Source: Sphaerisporangium sp.
GTDB lineage: Bacteria > Actinomycetota > Actinomycetes > Streptosporangiales > Streptosporangiaceae
NCBI GenBank assembly: GCA_025964675.1
Contig: JAOPYI010000143.1
Coordinates: 1 to 53,917 of the forward strand
DNA length: 53,917 nt
Reading direction: 5' to 3'
Shown here: positions 27,593 through 35,552 of the stretch, piece by piece
How the letters are laid out: every line of letters starts with the position of its first letter
Numbering within the stretch: the first letter of the stretch is position 1
Program-made: the position numbers and the translations under genes
Notes under the pieces: generated by a model
Database searches by the model: none
What the model was told of the DNA's origin: nothing
Seen by the model: the letters and a program-made list of their open reading frames with translations, nothing else

Positions 27593-27622
27593 CGCTACCA
27601 ACCTGGTCACAGGTTGGTAGCG
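27593..27622. promoter_or_regulatory. 13-bp perfect inverted repeat beside the ROK promoter
   Basis: CGCTACCAACCTG and CAGGTTGGTAGCG are perfect inverses separated by GTCA. The element ends 4 bp before the -35 box of the ROK promoter. No T-run follows, so a protein-binding site for a dimer is more likely than a terminator. The binding protein is unknown. Confidence 0.55.
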
Positions 27623-27626
27623 CCTA

Positions 27627-27655
27627 TTGACCCCGTTCCGGGACGTGCCTGTACT
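27627..27655 (+). promoter_or_regulatory. Putative promoter of the ROK/sugar operon
   Basis: TTGACC (27627-27632) and TGTACT (27650-27655) are 17 bp apart. The predicted transcription start falls at about 27662, at the edge of the ROK-type palindrome, as expected for a repressed sugar promoter. Confidence 0.5.
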
Positions 27656-27663
27656 TTCCTTAC

Positions 27664-27686
27664 AAGTTAGGAAGCTTTCCTAACTT
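27664..27686. promoter_or_regulatory. ROK-type operator palindrome
   Basis: AAGTTAGGAA and TTCCTAACTT are perfect 10-bp inverses around GCT. The site covers the predicted transcription start of the ROK gene, a position where bound repressor blocks transcription. Autoregulation by the adjacent ROK protein is the simplest reading; it is inference. Confidence 0.65.
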
Positions 27687-27743
27687 CCGTCCGGAACGGT
27701 CCCGTGCATGGTCGCGCCGGCGGCTCGACCGAGGAGCGCCGCA

Positions 27744-28946
27744 GTGAACACCCAGCCGGGGACGCCGAGCCTGTTGCGGGCGATCAACGATCGTGCCGCT
27801 CTGCAGGTCCTGCTGGAGCGCGGGCCGCTCACCCGTCCCGAGCTCGGGGCGCTCACGGGCCTGTCCAAGCCCACCGCGTCGCAGCTGCTGTCGCGGCTGC
27901 AGAACGCTGGGCTGGTCGTGCTGGACGGCATCCGCGAGGGCCTGCCCGGACGTACGGCCGAGCTGTACCGGATCAACCCGGCCGCCGCCCACGTCGCCGC
28001 GCTCGACGTGACCCCGGCGCGGATAGCCGCCTCGGTGGCCGACATCACCGGAGCCGTGATGGCGGAGTACCGCCTGCCGACCCCCGGCAGGAGCGCCGGT
28101 GACGTCGTGCAGAAGGTGCGTGCCGCCGTCGGCGGAGCATGCCTGCAGGCGGGGGTCGACCCCGCGGCCCTGCACCGGGTCGTCATCGGCATACAGGGTG
28201 CCGTCAACCCGGCCACCGCCCGGCTCGGCTACGCCGCCCACATCCCCGGCTGGCACATCCCCGACCTGGTGGCGACCCTACGGGACGGGCTCGGCGTGCC
28301 GGTGGACGTCGAGAACGACGTGAACCTCGTCGCGCTGACCGAGCAGGCCCACGGCATCGCTCGCGGCCACGAGGACTTCGTCCTGCTCTGGGCCGACGAG
28401 GGCATAGGAGCCGCCCTCGTCCTCGGCGGAAGACTGCACCGGGGCGCCACCGGAGGCGCCGGCGAGGTCGGCTACATGCCCACGGTCGGCGCGCCGACCT
28501 CCAGGGAGACCGGGAAGCGGGGCGACCACGGCTTCCAGGCCCTCGCCGGCGGCCCCGCCGTCCTGAGGCTCCTGCGCTCGTACGGCCTGCGCGGCGCCGA
28601 CCCGGCGCAGGCCGTACGAGGCGCCGTACGGGACGCCGCGCTGGGAGGGAGCCGCGGCGAGCGCGCCGCGCGGGCGCTGCGCGAGGTCGCGGCGCGCCTG
28701 GCCATGGGGCTGGCGCCGATCACCGCGGTGGTCGACCCCGAGATCGTGGTGCTGACCGGGGGCATGCTGCTCGCCGGGGGCGACGTGCTGTCCGAGCTCG
28801 TCGAGCAGGAGCTGCACGCGCTGACCTTTCCCCGTCCGCCCGTGCGGATGTCCACCGTCGAGAGCCACCCGGTGCTGACCGGCGCCCTCGGCCTCGCCCT
28901 CGCCACGGCCCGTGACGAGGTCTTCAGCTCGACCGTCCCCTCATAG
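27744..28946 (+). CDS. ROK-family transcriptional regulator
   Basis: A 400-aa repressor: an N-terminal winged HTH (LTRPELGALTGLSKPTASQL) followed by a ROK sugar-kinase-like domain with VPVDVENDVNLVAL and VLLWADEGIGAALVL. The Cys-rich zinc motif of ROK kinases is not conserved (the region reads VGAPTSRETGKRGDHG), so it is a sensor rather than a kinase. GTG 27744 has GAGGAG 7-8 nt upstream and is chosen over an earlier in-frame start. It heads a rightward operon of ABC transporter, GH4 and kinase genes, 38 bp before the binding protein, and probably senses the imported sugar or its phosphate. Confidence 0.92.
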   Translation: MNTQPGTPSLLRAINDRAALQVLLERGPLTRPELGALTGLSKPTASQLLSRLQNAGLVVLDGIREGLPGRTAELYRINPAAAHVAALDVTPARIAASVADITGAVMAEYRLPTPGRSAGDVVQKVRAAVGGACLQAGVDPAALHRVVIGIQGAVNPATARLGYAAHIPGWHIPDLVATLRDGLGVPVDVENDVNLVALTEQAHGIARGHEDFVLLWADEGIGAALVLGGRLHRGATGGAGEVGYMPTVGAPTSRETGKRGDHGFQALAGGPAVLRLLRSYGLRGADPAQAVRGAVRDAALGGSRGERAARALREVAARLAMGLAPITAVVDPEIVVLTGGMLLAGGDVLSELVEQELHALTFPRPPVRMSTVESHPVLTGALGLALATARDEVFSSTVPS

Positions 28947-28984
28947 ACCCTCCTGATCACGACCACCCCCTAGGAGGCATCCCC

Positions 28985-30316
28985 GTGAAATCACGTCTGC
29001 TGCTCGTCGCGGCCGCAGGACTGGCCGTCTTCGTGTCGGCCGCCTGCACGGCGGGCACCGAGAACGCGCCCAAGGTCCCGGCGGCGGGAGGCACGCCGGA
29101 CAAGCGGCCGGTCACGATCACCATGTGGCACGGCTTCAGCGCCGACAACGAGCTCAAGGCGTTCGACGACGCCCTGGCCGGGTTCGAACAGAGATATCCG
29201 TGGATCACCGTCAAGACGACGAAGGCCGTCCAGGACGACCAGATCATCCAGGCGGCGCGCGGCGGCAACCCTCCCGACGTGGCGCTGTCCTTCACCACCG
29301 ACGATGTGGCGACCTTCTGCAAGACGGGGATCTTCCAGGACCTGAAGCCCTACCTGGCCGCGAGCGGGATCGACGAGTCGATCTTCCCCAAGGTGATCGC
29401 GCAGTACACCCAGTACGAGGGCAAGCGCTGCGTGATGCCCATGCTCGCCGACACCTACGGCCTGTACTACAACACGAAGCTCATGAACGGCGCCCAGCCG
29501 CCGAAGACGCTCTCCGAGCTGACGGCCCTCGCCAAGAAGCTCACCGTGCGTGACGCCCAGGGCGACATCAAGGTCGCGGGCTTCGTCCCGAGCAGCCAGA
29601 TGTACGAGAACGCCCCGATCCACACCGGCACGATGGTCGGCGCCAAGTGGACCAACCCGGACGGCACCTCGGCGATCGGCTCCGACCCGGCGTGGAAGCA
29701 GCTCATGACCTGGCAGAAGGACCTGGTCGACTGGTTCGGGTACGACAAGCTGGAGAAGTTCCGCAAGAGCCTGGGCGATGAGTGGTCGGCGGACAACCCG
29801 TTCATGAAGGGCAAGGTCGCCATGGCGGTCGACGGCGAGTGGCGCAACGCCATGATCGCCTCCGACGCCAAGGACCTCGACTACGGAACCGCCCCGCTTC
29901 CGGTGGCCGACGACAAGCCCCAGCTCTACGGGGGCGGCTTCATCGCCGGCACGGTCATCGGCATCCCGCGCGGGGCCAGGAACCCCGAGGCGGCCTGGGA
30001 CCTGGTGAAGTACCTCACCACCGACACCGACGCCCTGGTGAGCCTGTCCAACGCGCTGCGGAACGTCCCCAGCACGCTGCCCGCCCTCCGGTCGCCGAAG
30101 CTCGAGAAGGACGCCAACTTCCAGACGTTCCTCGACATCTTCGCCAATCCCAGCAGCAGCACGCTGCCCGCGCACATCAACTCGGTGTTCAACCAGCAGA
30201 CGCTGCAGGAGGCGCAGATCAAGTGGGAGTCCGGCCGGGCGCCGGACCTGGGCGCGGTGCTCACCGAGGCCGACAAGAAGATCGACGACAAGCTCAAGCT
30301 GACCTCGGGCGACTGA
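28985..30316 (+). CDS. Sugar ABC transporter substrate-binding lipoprotein
   Basis: A 443-aa lipoprotein of the carbohydrate-binding (MalE/UgpB-like) cluster. The signal peptide ends in a lipobox, VSAAC, with Cys21 as the lipidated residue. The mature part has ITMWHGFSADNELKAFDDAL and QAARGGNPPDVALSFTTDDV typical of extracytoplasmic sugar receptors. The start is GTG 28985 with AGGAGG upstream. It feeds the two permeases that follow (4-bp gap, then overlap). Specificity cannot be read; the GH4 enzyme downstream suggests a disaccharide or glycoside. Confidence 0.93.
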   Translation: MKSRLLLVAAAGLAVFVSAACTAGTENAPKVPAAGGTPDKRPVTITMWHGFSADNELKAFDDALAGFEQRYPWITVKTTKAVQDDQIIQAARGGNPPDVALSFTTDDVATFCKTGIFQDLKPYLAASGIDESIFPKVIAQYTQYEGKRCVMPMLADTYGLYYNTKLMNGAQPPKTLSELTALAKKLTVRDAQGDIKVAGFVPSSQMYENAPIHTGTMVGAKWTNPDGTSAIGSDPAWKQLMTWQKDLVDWFGYDKLEKFRKSLGDEWSADNPFMKGKVAMAVDGEWRNAMIASDAKDLDYGTAPLPVADDKPQLYGGGFIAGTVIGIPRGARNPEAAWDLVKYLTTDTDALVSLSNALRNVPSTLPALRSPKLEKDANFQTFLDIFANPSSSTLPAHINSVFNQQTLQEAQIKWESGRAPDLGAVLTEADKKIDDKLKLTSGD

Positions 30317-30320
30317 TCAC

Positions 30321-31286
30321 ATGGCGACGACGACGATCGGGCGCCGAGGGAACGCGGTGCCGGCCGGGCGGAAGGGCCGGCACCGCGGGAGCCTCATGGC
30401 GCTGCTCTACCTCTCCCCCTGGCTGGCCGGTTTCACCGTATTCTTCGCGTACCCGCTCATCGCGACCGTCTACTTCTCCTTCCAGCGCTACGACCTGTTC
30501 ACCCTCGAGCCGGTCGGGTTCCTGAACTACAGGTACTTCTGGCAGGACGAGGCGGCCTGGACGTCCATCAGGAACACGTTGTGGCTCGTCGTGGTGATGG
30601 TGCCGCTGCGGGTGCTGTTCGGCCTCGGCGTGGCGCAGCTCGTCACCAAGCTGAAGGCGGGCGTCGGGTTCTTCCGCACGATCTTCTACCTGCCGTCGCT
30701 GGTACCGCTGGTCGCCGGGACGCTGGGCTTCGTGTTCCTGCTCAACCCGGGTACGGGTCCGGTGCCCACGATCCTCTCGGCGCTCGGCATCCCCTCGCCG
30801 GACTGGTTCGGCGACCCCTCCTGGTCCAAGCCGGGGCTCACGCTGCTCTCGCTCTGGTCGGTGGGCGACCTCATGGTCATCTTCCTGGCCGCCCTGCTGG
30901 ACGTGCCCAAGCAGCTCTACGAGGCCGCCGCCCTGGACGGCGCGGGACCGTGGCAGCAGTTCTTCCACGTCACGCTGCCGGTGATCCGGCCGGTGCTCAT
31001 GTTCGCCACAGTCACTGGGGTGATCCAGACGCTTCAGTACTTCACCCAGGCCATGGTGGCCGCCCGGGTGGCGTCGGGGTCCACCGACTCCGCCGGGTCG
31101 GTCTTCACCCCCGGCTACCCCGACCAGTCCACCCTCACCTTCCCCGAATGGCTCTTCCAGGAGGGCTTCCGTGACTTCGCGATGGGGTACGCCTGCGTTC
31201 TGGCGCTGATCCTTTTCGCGGTGTCGATGGTGTTCACGCTCTTCCTGCTCCGCCAGTTCCGGGGCCTCGCCGAGGAAGAGGCATGA
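30321..31286 (+). CDS. Sugar ABC transporter permease (MalF-like)
   Basis: A 321-aa inner-membrane subunit with six predicted TM helices. The cytoplasmic EAA loop that contacts the ATPase is EAAALDGAGPWQQFFHVTLP. TM 1 follows a basic N-terminus (GRKGRHRGSLMALLYLSPWL). It begins 4 bp after the binding-protein stop and its TGA overlaps the next ATG (ATGA), so the permeases are coupled. Confidence 0.92.
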   Translation: MATTTIGRRGNAVPAGRKGRHRGSLMALLYLSPWLAGFTVFFAYPLIATVYFSFQRYDLFTLEPVGFLNYRYFWQDEAAWTSIRNTLWLVVVMVPLRVLFGLGVAQLVTKLKAGVGFFRTIFYLPSLVPLVAGTLGFVFLLNPGTGPVPTILSALGIPSPDWFGDPSWSKPGLTLLSLWSVGDLMVIFLAALLDVPKQLYEAAALDGAGPWQQFFHVTLPVIRPVLMFATVTGVIQTLQYFTQAMVAARVASGSTDSAGSVFTPGYPDQSTLTFPEWLFQEGFRDFAMGYACVLALILFAVSMVFTLFLLRQFRGLAEEEA

Positions 31287-32170
31287 CCGTTACCCTCACG
31301 CCGTCGCCCACGGCACGCAAGGCCGGCCCGCGACGGCGACGTGACCACCGCAGGCGGGCCACGTTGCAGTGGATCGCCACCCACGCGCTCGCCATCGCCC
31401 TCGCGATCATGTTCCTCGGCCCGCTGGTCTTCATCGGCCTGACCGCCGTCATGACCGACCACCAGGCGCTCACCTCGCAGCTGTGGCCGTCACGGTGGGA
31501 GTGGAGCAACTTCGCCGACATCTTCGTGAAGGCGCCGCTGCTGACCTGGATCGTCAACACGCTGATGTACTCCATCCTCGCCACCGTGTTCATGCTGGTG
31601 TCGTCGATCCCGGTGGCGTACGCGCTGGCGAGGTTCCGCTTTCCCGGCCGCAAACTGGCGTTCCTGCTGGTCATCACCACCATGATGCTGCCGCCGCAGG
31701 TCGTGGCCGTGCCGATCTACCTCATCTGGGCGCGGTTCCACCTGACCGGGACGCTGTGGCCGCTGATCCTGCCCATGCTGCTCGGGGACGCGTTCTCGAT
31801 CTTCCTGCTGCGGCAGTTCCTAGTGACGATCCCGAGGGAGTACTCCGACGCGGCGCGCGTGGACGGCTGCGGCGAGTTCCGCACGCTGATGCGGGTCATC
31901 CTGCCGATGGCACGGCCGGCCATCGCGGCGGTGGCGCTCTTCCAGTTCTTCTACTGCTGGAACGACTACTACGGGCCCCTGCTGTACGCGGGGACGGACA
32001 CCTCCCACTGGACGCTGTCGCTCGGCCTCGCGTCCTTCAGGGCCGTGCACCGGGTGCAGTGGAACCTGACCATGGCGGCTACCCTGCTCGCCATGGCACC
32101 GGTGATCGTCGTTTTCTTCTTCGCCCAGAAGGCATTCATCGAGGGCGTAAAGCTGACAGGAGTCAAGTGA
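31283..32170 (+). CDS. Sugar ABC transporter permease (MalG-like)
   Basis: A 295-aa permease of the MalG type with six TM helices. The EAA loop reads DAARVDGCGEFRTLMRVILP. It starts within the previous stop codon and its own TGA shares one base with the ATG of the GH4 gene (TGATG). No ATPase gene is present in the operon; in actinomycetes a single MsiK-type ATPase encoded elsewhere usually energises such transporters. Confidence 0.92.
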   Translation: MTVTLTPSPTARKAGPRRRRDHRRRATLQWIATHALAIALAIMFLGPLVFIGLTAVMTDHQALTSQLWPSRWEWSNFADIFVKAPLLTWIVNTLMYSILATVFMLVSSIPVAYALARFRFPGRKLAFLLVITTMMLPPQVVAVPIYLIWARFHLTGTLWPLILPMLLGDAFSIFLLRQFLVTIPREYSDAARVDGCGEFRTLMRVILPMARPAIAAVALFQFFYCWNDYYGPLLYAGTDTSHWTLSLGLASFRAVHRVQWNLTMAATLLAMAPVIVVFFFAQKAFIEGVKLTGVK

Positions 32171-33444
32171 TGAAACTCGCCGTTGTCGGGGGCGGCTCCA
32201 CCTACACGCCGGAGCTGATCGACGGATTCGCCCGCCTGCGCGACGATCTGCCGCTGTCGGAGATCGTGCTCATCGACCCCGACGAACGGCGCCTGTCCCT
32301 GGTGTCGGCGATGGCGTCGCGGATGCTCCTGCGGGCCGGTCACCCGGCCACCGTCAGCACGGCCACCACCATCGAGGACGGGGCCGCCGGGGCGCAGGCC
32401 GTGCTGCTGCAGCTCCGGGTCGGCGGGCAGGCGGCCCGCAACGTGGACGAGACGCTCCCCCTGGAATGCGGGTGCGTCGGGCAGGAGACGACGGGCGCGG
32501 GCGGCCTCGCCAAGGCGCTGCGCACCGTGCCGATCGTGCTGGACATCGCCGAGCGGGTGGCCAAGGCGGCCCCGGACGCCTGGATCGTCGACTTCACCAA
32601 CCCGGTCGGCATCGTCACGCGGGCGCTGCTCCAGGCGGGGCACCGGGCGATCGGCCTGTGCAACGTGGCGATCGGCTTCCAGCGCCGCTTCGCCGCCAAC
32701 CTCGGGGTCACGTCCGACCGGATCTCGCTCGGCCACGTCGGCCTCAACCACCTGACCTGGGAGCGGGCCGTCTACCTGGACGGACAGGACGTGCTGCCCC
32801 GGCTGCTCGCCGACCACGGCGAGGAGATCGCCGGCGACATCGGCCTGCCCGCGCCGCTCATCCGCAGGCTCGGCGTCGTGCCGTCGTACTACCTGCGCTA
32901 CTTCTACGAGCACGACGCCGTGGTGGCCGAGCAGAGGTCCAAGCCGTCGCGCGCGGCCGAGGTGGCTGCCATGGAAGAGTCGCTGCTCGCGATGTACGCC
33001 GACCCCGCGGTGGACACCAAGCCGCAGCTGCTGGAGAAGCGGGGCGGCGCCTTCTACTCCGAGTCCGCGGTCGCGCTGATCGCCTCCCTGGTCAACGACC
33101 GGGGCGACACGCAGGTGGTCAACCTGCGCAACGACGGCACGCTGCCGTTCCTCGCCGACGACGCGGTGATAGAGGTGCCCGCCCGCGTCGGATCCTCCGG
33201 AGCGGTGGCGCTGCCCGTCGAGCCGGTGGAGCCGCTGTACGCCGGGCTCATCGCCCACGTCAGCGCGTACGAGTCGCTGGCCCTCCAGGCCGCATTGCAC
33301 GGCGGCGTGGACCGGGTCACCGACGCGCTGCTGGCCAACCCGCTGATCGGGCAGGCCTCCCTGTCGGCGGACCTCGCCGAGCGGCTGGTCGCCGCCAACC
33401 ACGACTTCCTGCCCTGGGCCGGCGACGGGGCGGTGCGCGCGTGA
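32170..33444 (+). CDS. GH4 family glycosidase (6-phospho-beta-glucosidase-like)
   Basis: A 424-aa NAD+ and Mn2+-dependent glycoside hydrolase of family 4, which cleaves by oxidation at C3 and elimination. The NAD site KLAVVGGGSTYTPELIDGF, the GQETTGAGG segment, the metal-binding Cys in LCNVAIGFQ and His in GLNHLTW, and the catalytic Tyr region SYYLRYFYEH are visible. Many members read CNVP where this has CNVA. GH4 glucosidases act on 6-phospho-sugars, yet the importer here is an ABC system and not a PTS, so phosphorylation would have to come from a kinase such as the next gene. Coupled to both neighbours. Confidence 0.9.
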   Translation: MKLAVVGGGSTYTPELIDGFARLRDDLPLSEIVLIDPDERRLSLVSAMASRMLLRAGHPATVSTATTIEDGAAGAQAVLLQLRVGGQAARNVDETLPLECGCVGQETTGAGGLAKALRTVPIVLDIAERVAKAAPDAWIVDFTNPVGIVTRALLQAGHRAIGLCNVAIGFQRRFAANLGVTSDRISLGHVGLNHLTWERAVYLDGQDVLPRLLADHGEEIAGDIGLPAPLIRRLGVVPSYYLRYFYEHDAVVAEQRSKPSRAAEVAAMEESLLAMYADPAVDTKPQLLEKRGGAFYSESAVALIASLVNDRGDTQVVNLRNDGTLPFLADDAVIEVPARVGSSGAVALPVEPVEPLYAGLIAHVSAYESLALQAALHGGVDRVTDALLANPLIGQASLSADLAERLVAANHDFLPWAGDGAVRA

Positions 33445-34424
33445 GGACGGTGCTCGCTGTCGACGGGGGCAACAGCAAGACCGACGTCGCGCTGGTGGCC
33501 GAGGACGGCTCGGTCCTGGCCAGAGGGCGGGGAGCGGGGTTCGTCCCGCAGAGCGCGGGCGTGCCCGCCGCCATCGACGTCGTCGGCGACACCGTACGGC
33601 TCGCGCTCGGCACCGGCGCGCTGCCGCCGTACGCGGACCACGTCGCGGCGTACGTGGCCGGCGCGGACCTCCCGGTCGAGGAGGAGCTGCTGCGCGAGGA
33701 GATCCTGGCGCGGGGGTACGGCCGGCAGGTCGTGGTGGGCAACGACACCTTCGCGCTGCTGCGCGCCGGAGCGTCCGAGCCGTGGGGCGTCGCGGTGGTC
33801 TGCGGGGCCGGGATCAACGCGGTGGGGATCTCACCGACCGGCGAGGTGGCCAGGTACCCCGCGCTCGGCAAGATCAGCGGTGACTGGGGCGGCGGTCTCG
33901 GGCTGGGCGAGGAGGTGCTCTGGCACGCCGTGCGCGCCGAGGACGGCCGGGGTCCGGCGACCCTGCTGCTGGAGGTCGTCCGCCGGTACTTCGGCACCCG
34001 CCAGGCCGAGGACGTCGTGCTCGGGCTGCACTTCGGGGACCTGCGTGCGGAGCGGCTCCAGGGCCTGGTGCCGGCACTGTTCGCGGCCGCGGCCGAGGGA
34101 GACGCCGTCGCAGTGGGGCTGGTGGAACGCCAGGCCGACGAGGTGGCCGTCATGGGAGTGGTGGCCATGCGCCGCCTCGGCCTGCTCTCGCAGCCCTGCG
34201 AGGTCGTGCTCGGCGGCGGGGTACTGACCGCCCGCGACCCGCTGCTGTCCGCCCTGGTCCAGGAGAGGTACACCGCGCAGGCGCCGCGCGCCACGCTGGT
34301 GGTCGCCGACGTGCCGCCGATCGTCGGCGCCGCGCTGCTCGGCCTCGACCGCCTCGGCGCCGGGCGCGCCGCACGGGACCGGGTGCGGACGAGCTTCACC
34401 GAGGCAGTGTCCGCGCCGGTCTGA
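33441..34424 (+). CDS. BadF/BadG-type sugar kinase (N-acetylglucosamine kinase-like)
   Basis: A 327-aa ASKHA-fold kinase. The N-terminal phosphate loop LAVDGGNSKTDVALV, the central VVCGAGINAVGI and GKISGDWGGGLGLG, and the adenosine motif VVLGGGVLTARDPLL match the BadF/BadG/NagK group. Members in sugar loci phosphorylate amino sugars or glucose. GTG 33441 overlaps the GH4 stop (GTGA), so glycosidase and kinase are co-translated. Either it phosphorylates the imported disaccharide before GH4 acts, or it phosphorylates a released monosaccharide. Confidence 0.88.
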   Translation: MRTVLAVDGGNSKTDVALVAEDGSVLARGRGAGFVPQSAGVPAAIDVVGDTVRLALGTGALPPYADHVAAYVAGADLPVEEELLREEILARGYGRQVVVGNDTFALLRAGASEPWGVAVVCGAGINAVGISPTGEVARYPALGKISGDWGGGLGLGEEVLWHAVRAEDGRGPATLLLEVVRRYFGTRQAEDVVLGLHFGDLRAERLQGLVPALFAAAAEGDAVAVGLVERQADEVAVMGVVAMRRLGLLSQPCEVVLGGGVLTARDPLLSALVQERYTAQAPRATLVVADVPPIVGAALLGLDRLGAGRAARDRVRTSFTEAVSAPV

Positions 34425-34434
34425 GACACCACGC

Positions 34435-34468
34435 GCCGCGGACACCCCTGGACGTGGGCACCCGCGGC
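34435..34468. terminator. Hairpin between convergent kinase and Lrp genes
   Basis: GCCGCGG and CCGCGGC are perfect inverses 20 bp apart, with further CCC/GGG pairing inside. It lies in the 50-bp gap between converging genes. There is no T-run, so terminator function is only plausible. Confidence 0.4.
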
Positions 34469-34474
34469 CTGCGG

Positions 34475-34930
34475 TCAGGAGGTGCCGACGGTCAGGTCGG
34501 GGGTGCGGTGCTCGTACGGCGTGCTCAGCACGATGGTGGTACGGGTGGAGACGTTCGCCGAGGCCCTGATCTGCTGGAGCAGGTGCTCCAGGGCGATCGG
34601 GGACCGCACCCGCACCTTGAGGATGTAGCTCTCCTCGCCCGCGACGCTGTGACAGGCTTCGATCGCGCTCAGGTACTCGAGCTTCTCGGGCGCGTCGTCG
34701 GGAGCTGAGGGGTCGATGGGCTTGATCGACACGAATGCTGTGAGCGGGAGGCCGATGGCGTCGTGATCGACCAGGGCCGCGTAGCCGCGTATGACGCCGC
34801 GCTTCTCGAGCCTGCGCACCCGCTGGTGCACGGCGGACACCGACAGGCCGGTCTCCTTGGCGAGGTCGGTGAAGCTCATCCGGCCGTCCGCGGCCAGTAG
34901 CGTCACGATTTGGCGATCGATCTCCTCCAC
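34475..34930 (-). CDS. Lrp/AsnC-family regulator
   Basis: A 151-aa regulator: N-terminal HTH (SFTDLAKETGLSVSAVHQRV) and a RAM ligand-binding domain ending TIVLSTPYEHRTPDLTVG. Such proteins respond to amino acids or small nitrogen compounds. GTG 34930 (VEEIDRQIVTLLAADGRM) follows TAGCGT by 7 nt with no ribosome binding site, suggesting its own leaderless promoter. It lies 82 bp after the molybdenum hydroxylase genes on the same strand and may regulate them; that is inference. Confidence 0.9.
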   Translation of the reverse strand: MEEIDRQIVTLLAADGRMSFTDLAKETGLSVSAVHQRVRRLEKRGVIRGYAALVDHDAIGLPLTAFVSIKPIDPSAPDDAPEKLEYLSAIEACHSVAGEESYILKVRVRSPIALEHLLQQIRASANVSTRTTIVLSTPYEHRTPDLTVGTS

Positions 34931-35012
34931 TCCGTAAACGCTAGCGCTCCCCGGGCCCGTTTCGTCACTCAAGCGGTTACGGCATGGTCCCAACCGGATA
35001 CACCCCCGCCAC

Positions 35013-35552
35013 TTAGAGCTGATCGGGGGAAGCCGGGCGAATGGCCGCAGTGGAGCCTGTCTGGGATCGTTCGGGCGGTTTCCGGGTGTCCTGTAACAAG
35101 GCACGCTGGATCGCGCGTCGGATGGGCTCGTACCCGGTGCAGCGGCACAGGTTGGAGGTGAGCAGCTCGCGCAGCCGCTCGGGGTCGGCGGCGATCGTGG
35201 GGTCGGACTCCAGCGCTCCCGCGGCGAGCATAAGGAAACCCGGGGTGCAGAAGCCGCACTGGAGGGCATGCTCGGCGGAGAACGCCCGCTGCAACGGATG
35301 CGGCTCGCCGTCAGGGCCCGCCAGCCCCTCCACGGTGCGCACCGAGCGGCCGTCGCACTGCACGGCCAGCAGGAGGCACGACCGGACGGCCTCCCCGTCC
35401 ACCAGCACCGTGCACGCTCCGCAGACGCCGTGCTCGCAGCCAAGGTGCGTGCCGGTCAGACCGCAGTCCTCGCGCAGCACGTCGGCGAGGACACGCCGGG
35501 GTTCCAGGTCCAGCCGGTGCGCCCGGCCGTTCACGGTGAGCGCGATGTTCAT
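35013..35552 (-). CDS. Molybdenum hydroxylase small (2Fe-2S) subunit
   Basis: A 179-aa iron-sulphur subunit of the xanthine dehydrogenase/CO dehydrogenase family that passes electrons from the Mo site to FAD. The plant-type cluster is bound by CEHGVCGAC plus the downstream SC, and the second cluster by CGFCTPGF and CRCTGY; all eight Cys are present. A Pro/Ser tail of about 20 residues is extra. Its ATG overlaps the TGA of the medium subunit (ATGA). Last of the large-medium-small gene order. Confidence 0.93.
   Translation of the reverse strand: MNIALTVNGRAHRLDLEPRRVLADVLREDCGLTGTHLGCEHGVCGACTVLVDGEAVRSCLLLAVQCDGRSVRTVEGLAGPDGEPHPLQRAFSAEHALQCGFCTPGFLMLAAGALESDPTIAADPERLRELLTSNLCRCTGYEPIRRAIQRALLQDTRKPPERSQTGSTAAIRPASPDQL

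Noticed and set aside
27400-27700. Rifamycin-associated element upstream of the HelD-like gene
   Set aside because: Palindromes in this region do not match the GGGGCTTGC type; both large ones lie beside the ROK promoter instead.
31369-33444. A long frame joining the second sugar permease region to the GH4 enzyme
   Set aside because: Only the part from ATG 32170 resembles a protein; the rest is a shifted reading of the permease.
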